64,000 nt of DNA from Aphanomyces cochlioides (taxonomy: Eukaryota; Oomycota; Saprolegniomycetes; Saprolegniales; Verrucalvaceae): assembly GCA_019828595.1 (NCBI GenBank), contig JAHQRK010000029.1, forward strand, positions 620,001 through 684,000. Reading direction: 5' to 3'. A program made the position numbers and the translations under genes. How positions within the stretch are numbered: position 1 is the stretch's first letter; each line of letters begins with the position of its first letter. Under the pieces are notes generated by a model. The model did no database searches. It was not told the origin of the DNA and was given only the letters and a program-made list of their open reading frames with translations. Shown here piece after piece: positions 27,823 through 41,168 of this stretch.

Positions 27823-28685
27823 TCGCATGAAGCCTATCGAATATGTTCAACTTGGGGTAGTCTCAATGTTGGTCGGTCTCATTTGTCTGTATAACGTACT
27901 GAAGCCATCTCAATAATTTGTGCAGGCATCTATCTATGGTTTTTGTGCGACAGTTTAGCCTTGTACAACGGATTCAAATCCCTGTACCCAGATATGTGGG
28001 TAGCACGATATGTGGGTAGCACGATGTGTGGTATTTGTCATGTCAGAGACAATTGAACTTTTCATAATTCTAAGCAGAGTCTCCTGAATACACCCAGATA
28101 AAATGCCATGATCTACATTGATGCTTGTGGAAAAGTTTACACAAGTAAATGTGTTCAATAGTGCACAAAGACAATACTTATCCTTCGACGACTAGGAGTT
28201 GTAATATTGGAATGATGTTAATGAAACAAGCTAAGACAAGGGTAATTTCTGAGAACTTTGTGGCAGATACAGCAAACTAACTATATCTACCATCACATCG
28301 AGCGAAAACTTTTCCTTAAGAAACGGTACAACAGGGTCAAATATCGTATTTAGGTTGTATGCTTTCAGTTGGGGATCAATGAATACATGATATGCCAAAC
28401 AATTTGCAAGCGATGAGGGATTTTTTTGCTATGTCGACGAGAATGAAATCCGCACGGACAATCCGCACGGACAACATCAAAGTATAATCTAGAGCGCAAA
28501 AATGCATGCATATTCTACAAGTTTTGCAAACCATCCATACTTACTTCAATAACTGAATAATTTATTGTTTATTATGGATTCTATCGAACAACATTGCCAT
28601 TGATTCCACCAAGTTTTGCTCAACACATTGACTTCTTCCTAAAGCTAGCTTGTCAAATACACCATTTTCATAAAATACTGCATTG

Positions 28686-28751
28686 AAACCTCTGAATAAC
28701 TTCTATCGAGGTAGGTTTGCCGTAGAAGGTAAATTGAAGTGATAAAAAGAT
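28686..28751. other. Recombination scar ahead of tRNA copy 13
   Basis: After cttctatcgag the usual 60-odd bp are missing and the sequence jumps to gtaggtttg, part of the normal flank of the full tRNA. It then switches to ccgtagaaggtaaattgaag, the flank of the truncated tRNA, with one private G-to-A. Two switches joined by short shared words (gag, gtaggt) lie within 25 bp. The unit is 57 bp short (2300 instead of 2357). Confidence 0.8.
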
Positions 28752-28823
28752 GGCCTCTGCCGATGATCGAAATTGGGACCTCCTGCACCCTAAGCAGGAA
28801 TCATACCACTAGACCACAGAGGC
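28752..28823 (-). tRNA. tRNA-Pro (AGG), array copy 13, hybrid class
   Basis: Full-length, with acceptor, D- and anticodon arms like copy 1. The T-stem is CCAAT/ATCGG, giving an A51-C63 mismatch taken from the truncated tRNA copy. The 3' flank (agtgataaaaagatgg) also comes from the truncated copy and has T5. Likely impaired in stability or processing, though not certainly dead. Confidence 0.85.
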
Positions 28824-30069
28824 ACTCATACTTCTACAAATCTGATGACATACATTCTCCATGCAATAGCAACACATTTGCCTCGACTTTCAATCTCTAA
28901 AGACACATCATGCATCGTACTTTTACCAACTTCTAAAAAGACGCATTCTCCTCCAAAACACGATACATCATTTTCACACAATAACATATTATACTCATCG
29001 CAGCATATATTGCGCTTTTCGGTGGCATAATCAGAGATGAGATTTTACACGTCGGCGCATCGACTGACAACCTACCGAGAATACCATCCTCACAGCTCAG
29101 ACCAGAATGTCTACTTGGGTCCTCTCGGACTATTCCTCAATGCAATAGGGTCAAAAATAGTTGCATAGATATTACTCTCCATGTACCAATTGCCCACGGA
29201 CGTGGAACAAAGTGCAATGACAACCGACGTCGAACTGCAATTTTACAGATTTTGTAGGCACCTGATGAAAAGGCCAAGATAAGCTCAACCAGAAAAAGAT
29301 AGATTAAATATTTTTTTAATGTTTTTGACACGCACGTGATCTTGAATTGTGAGGAAATCAGATCAGTCACCAGAATACGACGACATAGTCGGACTGGTTA
29401 TCCTTTCAGTCCCAGACATGGGTAATTTGTTCAAAATTGAATTGAAAACGAAGATGTTTGATTTACAATCGAGAAGTTCTGTCTGTTTTCATTCTTGAGA
29501 ACCAAAACTCACGTTACAGAAGTACAGTTGGAGGACATGAATCCGATTCCCCTCTAAATAGAGAACAAATATACTTACTTGACAAATAAACATAAGTTTT
29601 TGTTGGATCTCTTTGATCCACGCGCTATCTTGTTGAATTGTGTCTTACTGTGCCATCGTGGATGGTTTTACGAAACAGTAAAGATTGCAATGTATGTGGA
29701 GGTTTTGGAACGTTGTATAGTGAAAGCACGATCTGTCTTTTCACTTGACAAATAGACCTGTCGTGCTCCACATATGCATGCCACAGTACACATTATTTGA
29801 CTCGTTTTCTTCGGGGGAGATTCAAATCCAAACCTGTTTGTCTGGCGTAGATATTCGTAAAGCTATGTTAAGACCTCGAACGTTTGACCTAAACACTGAG
29901 GTGGATGTTCGTTGTGTTTCTCATAAGACTTGATCTATTTGTTCTGGTTTTGTCAGACAAACGAGAATTCTTGGGACAAATCCCTTGCGAAGAAATAAAA
30001 TATACAAACTTGGTGCATGCGATATAGTAGGTATATGCCGTAGAAGGTAAATTGGAGTGATAAAAAGAT

Positions 30070-30141
30070 GGCCTCTGCCGATGATCGAAATTGGGACCTC
30101 CTGCACCCTAAGCAGGAATCATACCACTAGACCACAGAGGC
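30070..30141 (-). tRNA. tRNA-Pro (AGG), array copy 14, hybrid class
   Basis: Carries the A51-C63 mismatch and the truncated-copy 3' flank, as copy 13. Confidence 0.85.
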
Positions 30142-31387
30142 ACTCATACTTCTACAAATCTGATGACATACATTCTCCATGCAATAGCAACACATTTGCC
30201 TCGACTTTCAATCTCTAAAGACACATCATGCATCGTACTTTTACCAACTTCTAAAAAGACGCATTCTCCTCCAAAACACGATACATCATTTTCACACAAT
30301 AACATATTATACTCATCGCAGCATATATTGCGCTTTTCGGTGGCATAATCAGAGATGAGATTTTACACGTCGGCGCATCGACTGACAACCTACCGAGAAT
30401 ACCATCCTCACAGCTCAGACCAGAATGTCTACTTGGGTCCTCTCGGACTATTCCTCAATGCAATAGGGTCAAAAATAGTTGCATAGATATTACTCTCCAT
30501 GTACCAATTGCCCACGGACGTGGAACAAAGTGCAATGACAACCGACGTCGAACTGCAATTTTACAGATTTTGTAGGCACCTGATGAAAAGGCCAAGATAA
30601 GCTCAACCAGAAAAAGATAGATTAAATATTTTTTTAATGTTTTTGACACGCACGTGATCTTGAATTGTGAGGAAATCAGATCAGTCACCAGAATACGACG
30701 ACATAGTCGGACTGGTTATCCTTTCAGTCCCAGACATGGGTAATTTGTTCAAAATTGAATTGAAAACGAAGATGTTTGATTTACAATCGAGAAGTTCTGT
30801 CTGTTTTCATTCTTGAGAACCAAAACTCACGTTACAGAAGTACAGTTGGAGGACATGAATCCGATTCCCCTCTAAATAGAGAACAAATATACTTACTTGA
30901 CAAATAAACATAAGTTTTTGTTGGATCTCTTTGATCCACGCGCTATCTTGTTGAATTGTGTCTTACTGTGCCATCGTGGATGGTTTTACGAAACAGTAAA
31001 GATTGCAATGTATGTGGAGGTTTTGGAACGTTGTATAGTGAAAGCACGATCTGTCTTTTCACTTGACAAATAGACCTGTCGTGCTCCACATATGCATGCC
31101 ACAGTACACATTATTTGACTCGTTTTCTTCGGGGGAGATTCAAATCCAAACCTGTTTGTCTGGCGTAGATATTCGTAAAGCTATGTTAAGACCTCGAACG
31201 TTTGACCTAAACACTGAGGTGGATGTTCGTTGTGTTTCTCATAAGACTTGATCTATTTGTTCTGGTTTTGTCAGACAAACGAGAATTCTTGGGACAAATC
31301 CCTTGCGAAGAAATAAAATATACAAACTTGGTGCATGCGATATAGTAGGTATATGCCGTAGAAGGTAAATTGGAGTGATAAAAAGAT

Positions 31388-31459
31388 GGCCTCTGCCGAT
31401 GATCGAAATTGGGACCTCCTGCACCCTAAGCAGGAATCATACCACTAGACCACAGAGGC
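31388..31459 (-). tRNA. tRNA-Pro (AGG), array copy 15, hybrid class
   Basis: Carries the A51-C63 mismatch and the truncated-copy 3' flank. Confidence 0.85.
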
Positions 31460-32708
31460 ACTCATACTTCTACAAATCTGATGACATACATTCTCCATGC
31501 AATAGCAACACATTTGCCTCGACTTTCAATCTCTAAAGACACATCATGCATCGTACTTTTACCAACTTCTAAAAAGACGCATTCTCCTCCAAAACACGAT
31601 ACATCATTTTCACACAATAACATATTATACTCATCGCAGCATATATTGCGCTTTTCGGTGGCATAATCAGAGATGAGATTTTACACGTCGGCGCATCGAC
31701 TGACAACCTACCGAGAATACCATCCTCACAGCTCAGACCAGAATGTCTACTTGGGTCCTCTCGGACTATTCCTCAATGCAATAGGGTCAAAAATAGTTGC
31801 ATAGATATTACTCTCCATGTACCAATTGCCCACGGACGTGGAACAAAGTGCAATGACAACCGACGTCGAACTGCAATTTTACAGATTTTGTAGGCACCTG
31901 ATGAAAAGGCCAAGATAAGCTCAACCAGAAAAAGATAGATTAAATATTTTTTTAATGTTTTTGACACGCACGTGATCTTGAATTGTGAGGAAATCAGATC
32001 AGTCACCAGAATACGACGACATAGTCGGACTGGTTATCCTTTCAGTCCCAGACATGGGTAATTTGTTCAAAATTGAATTGAAAACGAAGATGTTTGATTT
32101 ACAATCGAGAAGTTCTGTCTGTTTTCATTCTTGAGAACCAAAACTCACGTTACAGAAGTACAGTTGGAGGACATGAATCCGATCCCCCCTAAATAAATAG
32201 AGAACAAATATACTTACTTGACAAATAAACATAAGTTTTTGTTGGATCTCTTTGATCCACGCGCTATCTTGTTGAATTGTGTCTTACTGTGCCATCGTGG
32301 ATGGTTTTACGAAACAGTAAAGATTGCAATGTATGTGGAGGTTTTGGAACGTTGTATAGTGAAAGCACGATCTGTCTTTTCACTTGACAAATAGACCTGT
32401 CGTGCTCCACATATGCATGCCACAGTACACATTATTTGACTCGTTTTCTTCGGGGGAGATTCAAATCCAAACCTGTTTGTCTGGCGTAGATATTCGTAAA
32501 GCTATGTTAAGACCTCGAACGTTTGACCTAAACACTGAGGTGGATGTTCGTTGTGTTTCTCATAAGACTTGATCTATTTGTTCTGGTTTTGTCAGACAAA
32601 CGAGAATTCTTGGGACAAATCCCTTGCGAAGAAATAAAATATACAAACTTGGTGCATGCGATATAGTAGGTATATGCCGTAGAAGGTAAATTGGAGTGAT
32701 AAAAAGAT

Positions 32709-32780
32709 GGCCTCTGCCGATGATCGAAATTGGGACCTCCTGCACCCTAAGCAGGAATCATACCACTAGACCACAGAGGC
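32709..32780 (-). tRNA. tRNA-Pro (AGG), array copy 16, hybrid class
   Basis: Carries the A51-C63 mismatch and the truncated-copy 3' flank. Confidence 0.85.
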
Positions 32781-34026
32781 ACTCATACTTCTACAAATCT
32801 GATGACATACATTCTCCATGCAATAGCAACACATTTGCCTCGACTTTCAATCTCTAAAGACACATCATGCATCGTACTTTTACCAACTTCTAAAAAGACG
32901 CATTCTCCTCCAAAACACGATACATCATTTTCACACAATAACATATTATACTCATCGCAGCATATATTGCGCTTTTCGGTGGCATAATCAGAGATGAGAT
33001 TTTACACGTCGGCGCATCGACTGACAACCTACCGAGAATACCATCCTCACAGCTCAGACCAGAATGTCTACTTGGGTCCTCTCGGACTATTCCTCAATGC
33101 AATAGGGTCAAAAATAGTTGCATAGATATTACTCTCCATGTACCAATTGCCCACGGACGTGGAACAAAGTGCAATGACAACCGACGTCGAACTGCAATTT
33201 TACAGATTTTGTAGGCACGTGATGAAAAGGCCAAGATAAGCTCAACCAGAAAAAGATAGATTAAATATTTTTTTAATGTTTTTGACACGCACGTGATCTT
33301 GAATTGTGAGGAAATCAGATCAGTCACCAGAATACGACGACATAGTCGGACTGGTTATCCTTTCAGTCCCAGACATGGGTAATTTGTTCAAAATTGAATT
33401 GAAAACGAAGATGTTTGATTTACAATCGAGAAGTTCTGTCTGTTTTCATTCTTGAGAACCAAAACTCACGTTACAGAAGTACAGTTGGAGGACATGAATC
33501 CGATTCCCCTCTAAATAGAGAACAAATATACTTACTTGACAAATAAACATAAGTTTTTGTTGGATCTCTTTGATCCACGCGCTATCTTGTTGAATTGTGT
33601 CTTACTGTGCCATCGTGGATGGTTTTACGAAACAGTAAAGATTGCAATGTATGTGGAGGTTTTGGAACGTTGTATAGTGAAAGCACGATCTGTCTTTTCA
33701 CTTGACAAATAGACCTGTCGTGCTCCACATATGCATGCCACAGTACACATTATTTGACTCGTTTTCTTCGGGGGAGATTCAAATCCAAACCTGTTTGTCT
33801 GGCGTAGATATTCGTAAAGCTATGTTAAGACCTCGAACGTTTGACCTAAACACTGAGGTGGATGTTCGTTGTGTTTCTCATAAGACTTGATCTATTTGTT
33901 CTGGTTTTGTCAGACAAACGAGAATTCTTGGGACAAATCCCTTGCGAAGAAATAAAATATACAAACTTGGTGCATGCGATATAGTAGGTATATGCCGTAG
34001 AAGGTAAATTGGAGTGATAAAAAGAT

Positions 34027-34098
34027 GGCCTCTGCCGATGATCGAAATTGGGACCTCCTGCACCCTAAGCAGGAATCATACCACTAGACCACAGAGGC
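34027..34098 (-). tRNA. tRNA-Pro (AGG), array copy 17, hybrid class
   Basis: Hybrid T-stem, but this unit keeps its segment B on the right, so it marks the switch back to long units. Confidence 0.85.
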
Positions 34099-35344
34099 AC
34101 TCATACTTCTACAAATCTGATGACATACATTCTCCATGCAATAGCAACACATTTGCCTCGACTTTCAATCTCTAAAGACACATCATGCATCGTACTTTTA
34201 CCAACTTCTAAAAAGACGCATTCTCCTCCAAAACACGATACATCATTTTCACACAATAACATATTATACTCATCGCAGCATATATTGCGCTTTTCGGTGG
34301 CATAATCAGAGATGAGATTTTACACGTCGGCGCATCGACTGACAACCTACCGAGAATACCATCCTCACAGCTCAGACCAGAATGTCTACTTGGGTCCTCT
34401 CGGACTATTCCTCAATGCAATAGGGTCAAAAATAGTTGCATAGATATTACTCTCCATGTACCAATTGCCCACGGACGTGGAACAAAGTGCAATGACAACC
34501 GACGTCGAACTGCAATTTTACAGATTTTGTAGGCACGTGATGAAAAGGCCAAGATAAGCTCAACCAGAAAAAGATAGATTAAATATTTTTTTAATGTTTT
34601 TGACACGCACGTGATCTTGAATTGTGAGGAAATCAGATCAGTCACCAGAATACGACGACATAGTCGGACTGGTTATCCTTTCAGTCCCAGACATGGGTAA
34701 TTTGTTCAAAATTGAATTGAAAACGAAGATGTTTGATTTACAATCGAGAAGTTCTGTCTGTTTTCATTCTTGAGAACCAAAACTCACGTTACAGAAGTAC
34801 AGTTGGAGGACATGAATCCGATTCCCCTCTAAATAGAGAACAAATATACTTACTTGACAAATAAACATAAGTTTTTGTTGGATCTCTTTGATCCACGCGC
34901 TATCTTGTTGAATTGTGTCTTACTGTGCCATCGTGGATGGTTTTACGAAACAGTAAAGATTGCAATGTATGTGGAGGTTTTGGAACGTTGTATAGTGAAA
35001 GCACGATCTGTCTTTTCACTTGACAAATAGACCTGTCGTGCTCCACATATGCATGCCACAGTACACATTATTTGACTCGTTTTCTTCGGGGGAGATTCAA
35101 ATCCAAACCTGTTTGTCTGGCGTAGATATTCGTAAAGCTATGTTAAGACCTCGAACGTTTGACCTAAACACTGAGGTGGATGTTCGTTGTGTTTCTCATA
35201 AGACTTGATCTATTTGTTCTGGTTTTGTCAGACAAACGAGAATTCTTGGGACAAATCCCTTGCGAAGAAATAAAATATACAAACTTGGTGCATGCGATAT
35301 AGTAGGTATATGCCGTAGAAGGTAAATTGGAGTGATAAAAAGAT

Positions 35345-35397
35345 GGCCTCTGCCGATGATCGAAATTGGGACCTCCTGCACCCTAAGCAGGAATCAT
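35345..35397 (-). pseudogene. 5'-truncated tRNA-Pro pseudogene, copy 13
   Basis: First truncated copy after the short-unit block; same breakpoint as at 1789. Confidence 0.9.
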
Positions 35398-36383
35398 TCG
35401 CATGAAGCCTATCGAATATGTTCAACTTGGGGTAGTCTCAATGTTGGTCGGTCTCATTTGTCTGTATAACGTACTGAAGCCATCTCAATAATTTGTGCAG
35501 GCATCTATCTATGGTTTTTGTGCGACAGTTTAGCCTTGTACAACGGATTCAAATCCCTGTACCCAGATATGTGGGTAGCACGATATGTGGGTAGCACGAT
35601 GTGTGGTATTTGTCATGTCAGAGACAATTGAACTTTTCATAATTCTAAGCAGAGTCTCCTGAATACACCCAGATAAAATGCCATGATCTACATTGATGCT
35701 TGTGGAAAAGTTTACACAAGTAAATGTGTTCAATAGTGCACAAAGACAATACTTATCCTTCGACGACTAGGAGTTGTAATATTGGAATGATGTTAATGAA
35801 ACAAGCTAAGACAAGGGTAATTTCTGAGAACTTTGTGGCAGATACAGCAAACTAACTATATCTACCATCACATCGAGCGAAAACTTTTCCTTAAGAAACG
35901 GTACAACAGGGTCAAATATCGTATTTAGGTTGTATGCTTTCAGTTGGGGATCAATGAATGCATGATATGCCAAACAATTTGCAAGCGATGAGGGATTTTT
36001 TTGCTATGTCGACGAGAATGAAATCCGCACGGACAATCCGCACGGACAACATCAAAGTATAATCTAGAGCGCAAAAATGCATGCATATTCTACAAGTTTT
36101 GCAAACCATCCATACTTACTTCAATAACTGAATAATTTATTGTTTATTATGGATTCTATCGAACAACATTGCCATTGATTCCACCAAGTTTTGCTCAACA
36201 CATTGACTTCTTCCTAAAGCTAGCTTGTCAAATACACCATTTTCATAAAATACTGCATTGAAACCTCTGAATAACTTCTATCGAGAACCATTTTATAACA
36301 TGTTGGATGTGGTGAACATGGATGGTGGTGGATACTTCAGCAATTGAGGTAGGTTTGACAGAACTGCAGAAACGAAAAAAGAT

Positions 36384-36455
36384 GGCCTCTGCCGATGATC
36401 GAAATCGGGACCTCCTGCACCCTAAGCAGGAATCATACCACTAGACCACAGAGGC
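36384..36455 (-). tRNA. tRNA-Pro (AGG), array copy 18, standard class
   Basis: Paired T-stem CCGAT/ATCGG and T6 terminator restored, as in copy 1. Confidence 0.93.
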
Positions 36456-37701
36456 ACTCATACTTCTACAAATCTGATGACATACATTCTCCATGCAATA
36501 GCAACACATTTGCCTCGACTTTCAATCTCTAAAGACACATCATGCATCGTACTTTTACCAACTTCTAAAAAGACGCATTCTCCTCCAAAACACGATACAT
36601 CATTTTCACACAATAACATATTATACTCATCGCAGCATATATTGCGCTTTTCGGTGGCATAATCAGAGATGAGATTTTACACGTCGGCGCATCGACTGAC
36701 AACCTACCGAGAATACCATCCTCACAGCTCAGACCAGAATGTCTACTTGGGTCCTCTCGGACTATTCCTCAATGCAATAGGGTCAAAAATAGTTGCATAG
36801 ATATTACTCTCCATGTACCAATTGCCCACGGACGTGGAACAAAGTGCAATGACAACCGACGTCGAACTGCAATTTTACAGATTTTGTAGGCACCTGATGA
36901 AAAGGCCAAGATAAGCTCAACCAGAAAAAGATAGATTAAATATTTTTTTAATGTTTTTGACACGCACGTGATCTTGAATTGTGAGGAAATCAGATCAGTC
37001 ACCAGAATACGACGACATAGTCGGACTGGTTATCCTTTCAGTCCCAGACATGGGTAATTTGTTCAAAATTGAATTGAAAACGAAGATGTTTGATTTACAA
37101 TCGAGAAGTTCTGTCTGTTTTCATTCTTGAGAACCAAAACTCACGTTACAGAAGTACAGTTGGAGGACATGAATCCGATTCCCCTCTAAATAGAGAACAA
37201 ATATACTTACTTGACAAATAAACATAAGTTTTTGTTGGATCTCTTTGATCCACGCGCTATCTTGTTGAATTGTGTCTTACTGTGCCATCGTGGATGGTTT
37301 TACGAAACAGTAAAGATTGCAATGTATGTGGAGGTTTTGGAACGTTGTATAGTGAAAGCACGATCTGTCTTTTCACTTGACAAATAGACCTGTCGTGCTC
37401 CACATATGCATGCCACAGTACACATTATTTGACTCGTTTTCTTCGGGGGAGATTCAAATCCAAACCTGTTTGTCTGGCGTAGATATTCGTAAAGCTATGT
37501 TAAGACCTCGAACGTTTGACCTAAACACTGAGGTGGATGTTCGTTGTGTTTCTCATAAGACTTGATCTATTTGTTCTGGTTTTGTCAGACAAACGAGAAT
37601 TCTTGGGACAAATCCCTTGCGAAGAAATAAAATATACAAACTTGGTGCATGCGATATAGTAGGTATATGCCGTAGAAGGTAAATTGGAGTGATAAAAAGA
37701 T

Positions 37702-37754
37702 GGCCTCTGCCGATGATCGAAATTGGGACCTCCTGCACCCTAAGCAGGAATCAT
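37702..37754 (-). pseudogene. 5'-truncated tRNA-Pro pseudogene, copy 14
   Basis: Same breakpoint and T-stem mismatch as the copy at 1789. Confidence 0.9.
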
Positions 37755-38740
37755 TCGCATGAAGCCTATCGAATATGTTCAACTTGGGGTAGTCTCAATG
37801 TTGGTCGGTCTCATTTGTCTGTATAACGTACTGAAGCCATCTCAATAATTTGTGCAGGCATCTATCTATGGTTTTTGTGCGACAGTTTAGCCTTGTACAA
37901 CGGATTCAAATCCCTGTACCCAGATATGTGGGTAGCACGATATGTGGGTAGCACGATGTGTGGTATTTGTCATGTCAGAGACAATTGAACTTTTCATAAT
38001 TCTAAGCAGAGTCTCCTGAATACACCCAGATAAAATGCCATGATCTACATTGATGCTTGTGGAAAAGTTTACACAAGTAAATGTGTTCAATAGTGCACAA
38101 AGACAATACTTATCCTTCGACGACTAGGAGTTGTAATATTGGAATGATGTTAATGAAACAAGCTAAGACAAGGGTAATTTCTGAGAACTTTGTGGCAGAT
38201 ACAGCAAACTAACTATATCTACCATCACATCGAGCGAAAACTTTTCCTTAAGAAACGGTACAACAGGGTCAAATATCGTATTTAGGTTGTATGCTTTCAG
38301 TTGGGGATCAATGAATGCATGATATGCCAAACAATTTGCAAGCGATGAGGGATTTTTTTGCTATGTCGACGAGAATGAAATCCGCACGGACAATCCGCAC
38401 GGACAACATCAAAGTATAATCTAGAGCGCAAAAATGCATGCATATTCTACAAGTTTTGCAAACCATCCATACTTACTTCAATAACTGAATAATTTATTGT
38501 TTATTATGGATTCTATCGAACAACATTGCCATTGATTCCACCAAGTTTTGCTCAACACATTGACTTCTTCCTAAAGCTAGCTTGTCAAATACACCATTTT
38601 CATAAAATACTGCATTGAAACCTCTGAATAACTTCTATCGAGAACCATTTTATAACATGTTGGATGTGGTGAACATGGATGGTGGTGGATACTTCAGCAA
38701 TTGAGGTAGGTTTGACAGAACTGCAGAAACGAAAAAAGAT

Positions 38741-38812
38741 GGCCTCTGCCGATGATCGAAATCGGGACCTCCTGCACCCTAAGCAGGAATCATACCACTA
38801 GACCACAGAGGC
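38741..38812 (-). tRNA. tRNA-Pro (AGG), array copy 19, standard class
   Basis: Identical to copy 1 by eye; paired T-stem and T6 terminator. Confidence 0.93.
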
Positions 38813-40057
38813 ACTCATACTTCTACAAATCTGATGACATACATTCTCCATGCAATAGCAACACATTTGCCTCGACTTTCAATCTCTAAAGACACATCAT
38901 GCATCGTACTTTTACCAACTTCTAAAAAGACGCATTCTCCTCCAAAACACGATACATCATTTTCACACAATAACATATTATACTCATCGCAGCATATATT
39001 GCGCTTTTCGGTGGCATAATCAGAGATGAGATTTTACACGTCGGCGCATCGACTGACAACCTACCGAGAATACCATCCTCACAGCTCAGACCAGAATGTC
39101 TACTTGGGTCCTCTCGGACTATTCCTCAATGCAATAGGGTCAAAAATAGTTGCATAGATATTACTCTCCATGTACCAATTGCCCACGACGTGGAACAAAG
39201 TGCAATGACAACCGACGTCGAACTGCAATTTTACAGATTTTGTAGGCACCTGATGAAAAGGCCAAGATAAGCTCAACCAGAAAAAGATAGATTAAATATT
39301 TTTTTAATGTTTTTGACACGCACGTGATCTTGAATTGTGAGGAAATCAGATCAGTCACCAGAATACGACGACATAGTCGGACTGGTTATCCTTTCAGTCC
39401 CAGACATGGGTAATTTGTTCAAAATTGAATTGAAAACGAAGATGTTTGATTTACAATCGAGAAGTTCTGTCTGTTTTCATTCTTGAGAACCAAAACTCAC
39501 GTTACAGAAGTACAGTTGGAGGACATGAATCCGATTCCCCTCTAAATAGAGAACAAATATACTTACTTGACAAATAAACATAAGTTTTTGTTGGATCTCT
39601 TTGATCCACGCGCTATCTTGTTGAATTGTGTCTTACTGTGCCATCGTGGATGGTTTTACGAAACAGTAAAGATTGCAATGTATGTGGAGGTTTTGGAACG
39701 TTGTATAGTGAAAGCACGATCTGTCTTTTCACTTGACAAATAGACCTGTCGTGCTCCACATATGCATGCCACAGTACACATTATTTGACTCGTTTTCTTC
39801 GGGGGAGATTCAAATCCAAACCTGTTTGTCTGGCGTAGATATTCGTAAAGCTATGTTAAGACCTCGAACGTTTGACCTAAACACTGAGGTGGATGTTCGT
39901 TGTGTTTCTCATAAGACTTGATCTATTTGTTCTGGTTTTGTCAGACAAACGAGAATTCTTGGGACAAATCCCTTGCGAAGAAATAAAATATACAAACTTG
40001 GTGCATGCGATATAGTAGGTATATGCCGTAGAAGGTAAATTGGAGTGATAAAAAGAT

Positions 40058-40110
40058 GGCCTCTGCCGATGATCGAAATTGGGACCTCCTGCACCCTAAG
40101 CAGGAATCAT
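40058..40110 (-). pseudogene. 5'-truncated tRNA-Pro pseudogene, copy 15
   Basis: Same breakpoint and T-stem mismatch as the copy at 1789. Confidence 0.9.
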
Positions 40111-41096
40111 TCGCATGAAGCCTATCGAATATGTTCAACTTGGGGTAGTCTCAATGTTGGTCGGTCTCATTTGTCTGTATAACGTACTGAAGCCATCTCA
40201 ATAATTTGTGCAGGCATCTATCTATGGTTTTTGTGCGACAGTTTAGCCTTGTACAACGGATTCAAATCCCTGTACCCAGATATGTGGGTAGCACGATATG
40301 TGGGTAGCACGATGTGTGGTATTTGTCATGTCAGAGACAATTGAACTTTTCATAATTCTAAGCAGAGTCTCCTGAATACACCCAGATAAAATGCCATGAT
40401 CTACATTGATGCTTGTGGAAAAGTTTACACAAGTAAATGTGTTCAATAGTGCACAAAGACAATACTTATCCTTCGACGACTAGGAGTTGTAATATTGGAA
40501 TGATGTTAATGAAACAAGCTAAGACAAGGGTAATTTCTGAGAACTTTGTGGCAGATACAGCAAACTAACTATATCTACCATCACATCGAGCGAAAACTTT
40601 TCCTTAAGAAACGGTACAACAGGGTCAAATATCGTATTTAGGTTGTATGCTTTCAGTTGGGGATCAATGAATGCATGATATGCCAAACAATTTGCAAGCG
40701 ATGAGGGATTTTTTTGCTATGTCGACGAGAATGAAATCCGCACGGACAATCCGCACGGACAACATCAAAATATAATCTAGAGCGCAAAAATGCATGCATA
40801 TTCTACAAGTTTTGCAAACCATCCATACTTACTTCAATAACTGAATAATTTATTGTTTATTATGGATTCTATCGAACAACATTGCCATTGATTCCACCAA
40901 GTTTTGCTCAACACATTGACTTCTTCCTAAAGCTAGCTTGTCAAATACACCATTTTCATAAAATACTGCATTGAAACCTCTGAATAACTTCTATCGAGAA
41001 CCATTTTATAACATGTTGGATGTGGTGAACATGGATGGTGGTGGATACTTCAGCAATTGAGGTAGGTTTGACAGAACTGCAGAAACGAAAAAAGAT

Positions 41097-41168
41097 GGCC
41101 TCTGCCGATGATCGAAATCGGGACCTCCTGCACCCTAAGCAGGAATCATACCACTAGACCACAGAGGC
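41097..41168 (-). tRNA. tRNA-Pro (AGG), array copy 20, standard class
   Basis: Last standard copy. It has a normal 3' flank but heads a short unit. Confidence 0.93.

Larger units (their letters stand above)
1..28343. repeat. Array block I: twelve consecutive long units
   Basis: Using the start of the motif tcgtatttagg as the phase, units begin at 1, 2363, 4726, 7088, 9451, 11813, 14176, 16538, 18901, 21263, 23624 and 25987. Variants group neighbours. A substitution in the stretch gcaatga[A/C]aaccgac is A in units 1-7 and C in all later units. The motif tgaat[G/A]catg is G in units 1-2 and A in units 3-13. A 6-bp deletion (ctaaac missing after cgtact, near 26621) first appears in unit 12. The unit at 21263 has its own 2-bp loss at the same spot. 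Confidence 0.95.
28344..34026. repeat. Array block II: rearranged unit followed by four short units
   Basis: A shortened segment B (28344-28751) precedes four segment-A-only units starting at 28752, 30070, 31388 and 32709 (1318, 1318, 1321 and 1318 bp). All carry the 6-bp ctaaac deletion and the hybrid tRNA. The unit at 31388 also has a private change near 32184 (cccccctaaataaatag). The units at 32709 and 34027 share a C-to-G change (cacGtgatg, 33218 and 34536), so one was copied from the other. Confidence 0.93.
34027..41096. repeat. Array block III: three long units
   Basis: Units start at 34027, 36384 and 38741 (2357, 2357 and 2356 bp). Their B segments carry G in tgaatGcatg, as in units 1-2 at the far left and unlike units 3-13. 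Their A segments carry the 6-bp deletion. The first unit starts with a hybrid tRNA, the other two with standard ones. The unit at 38741 has a 1-nt deletion at about 39186 (cccacgacg instead of cccacggacg). Confidence 0.93.
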
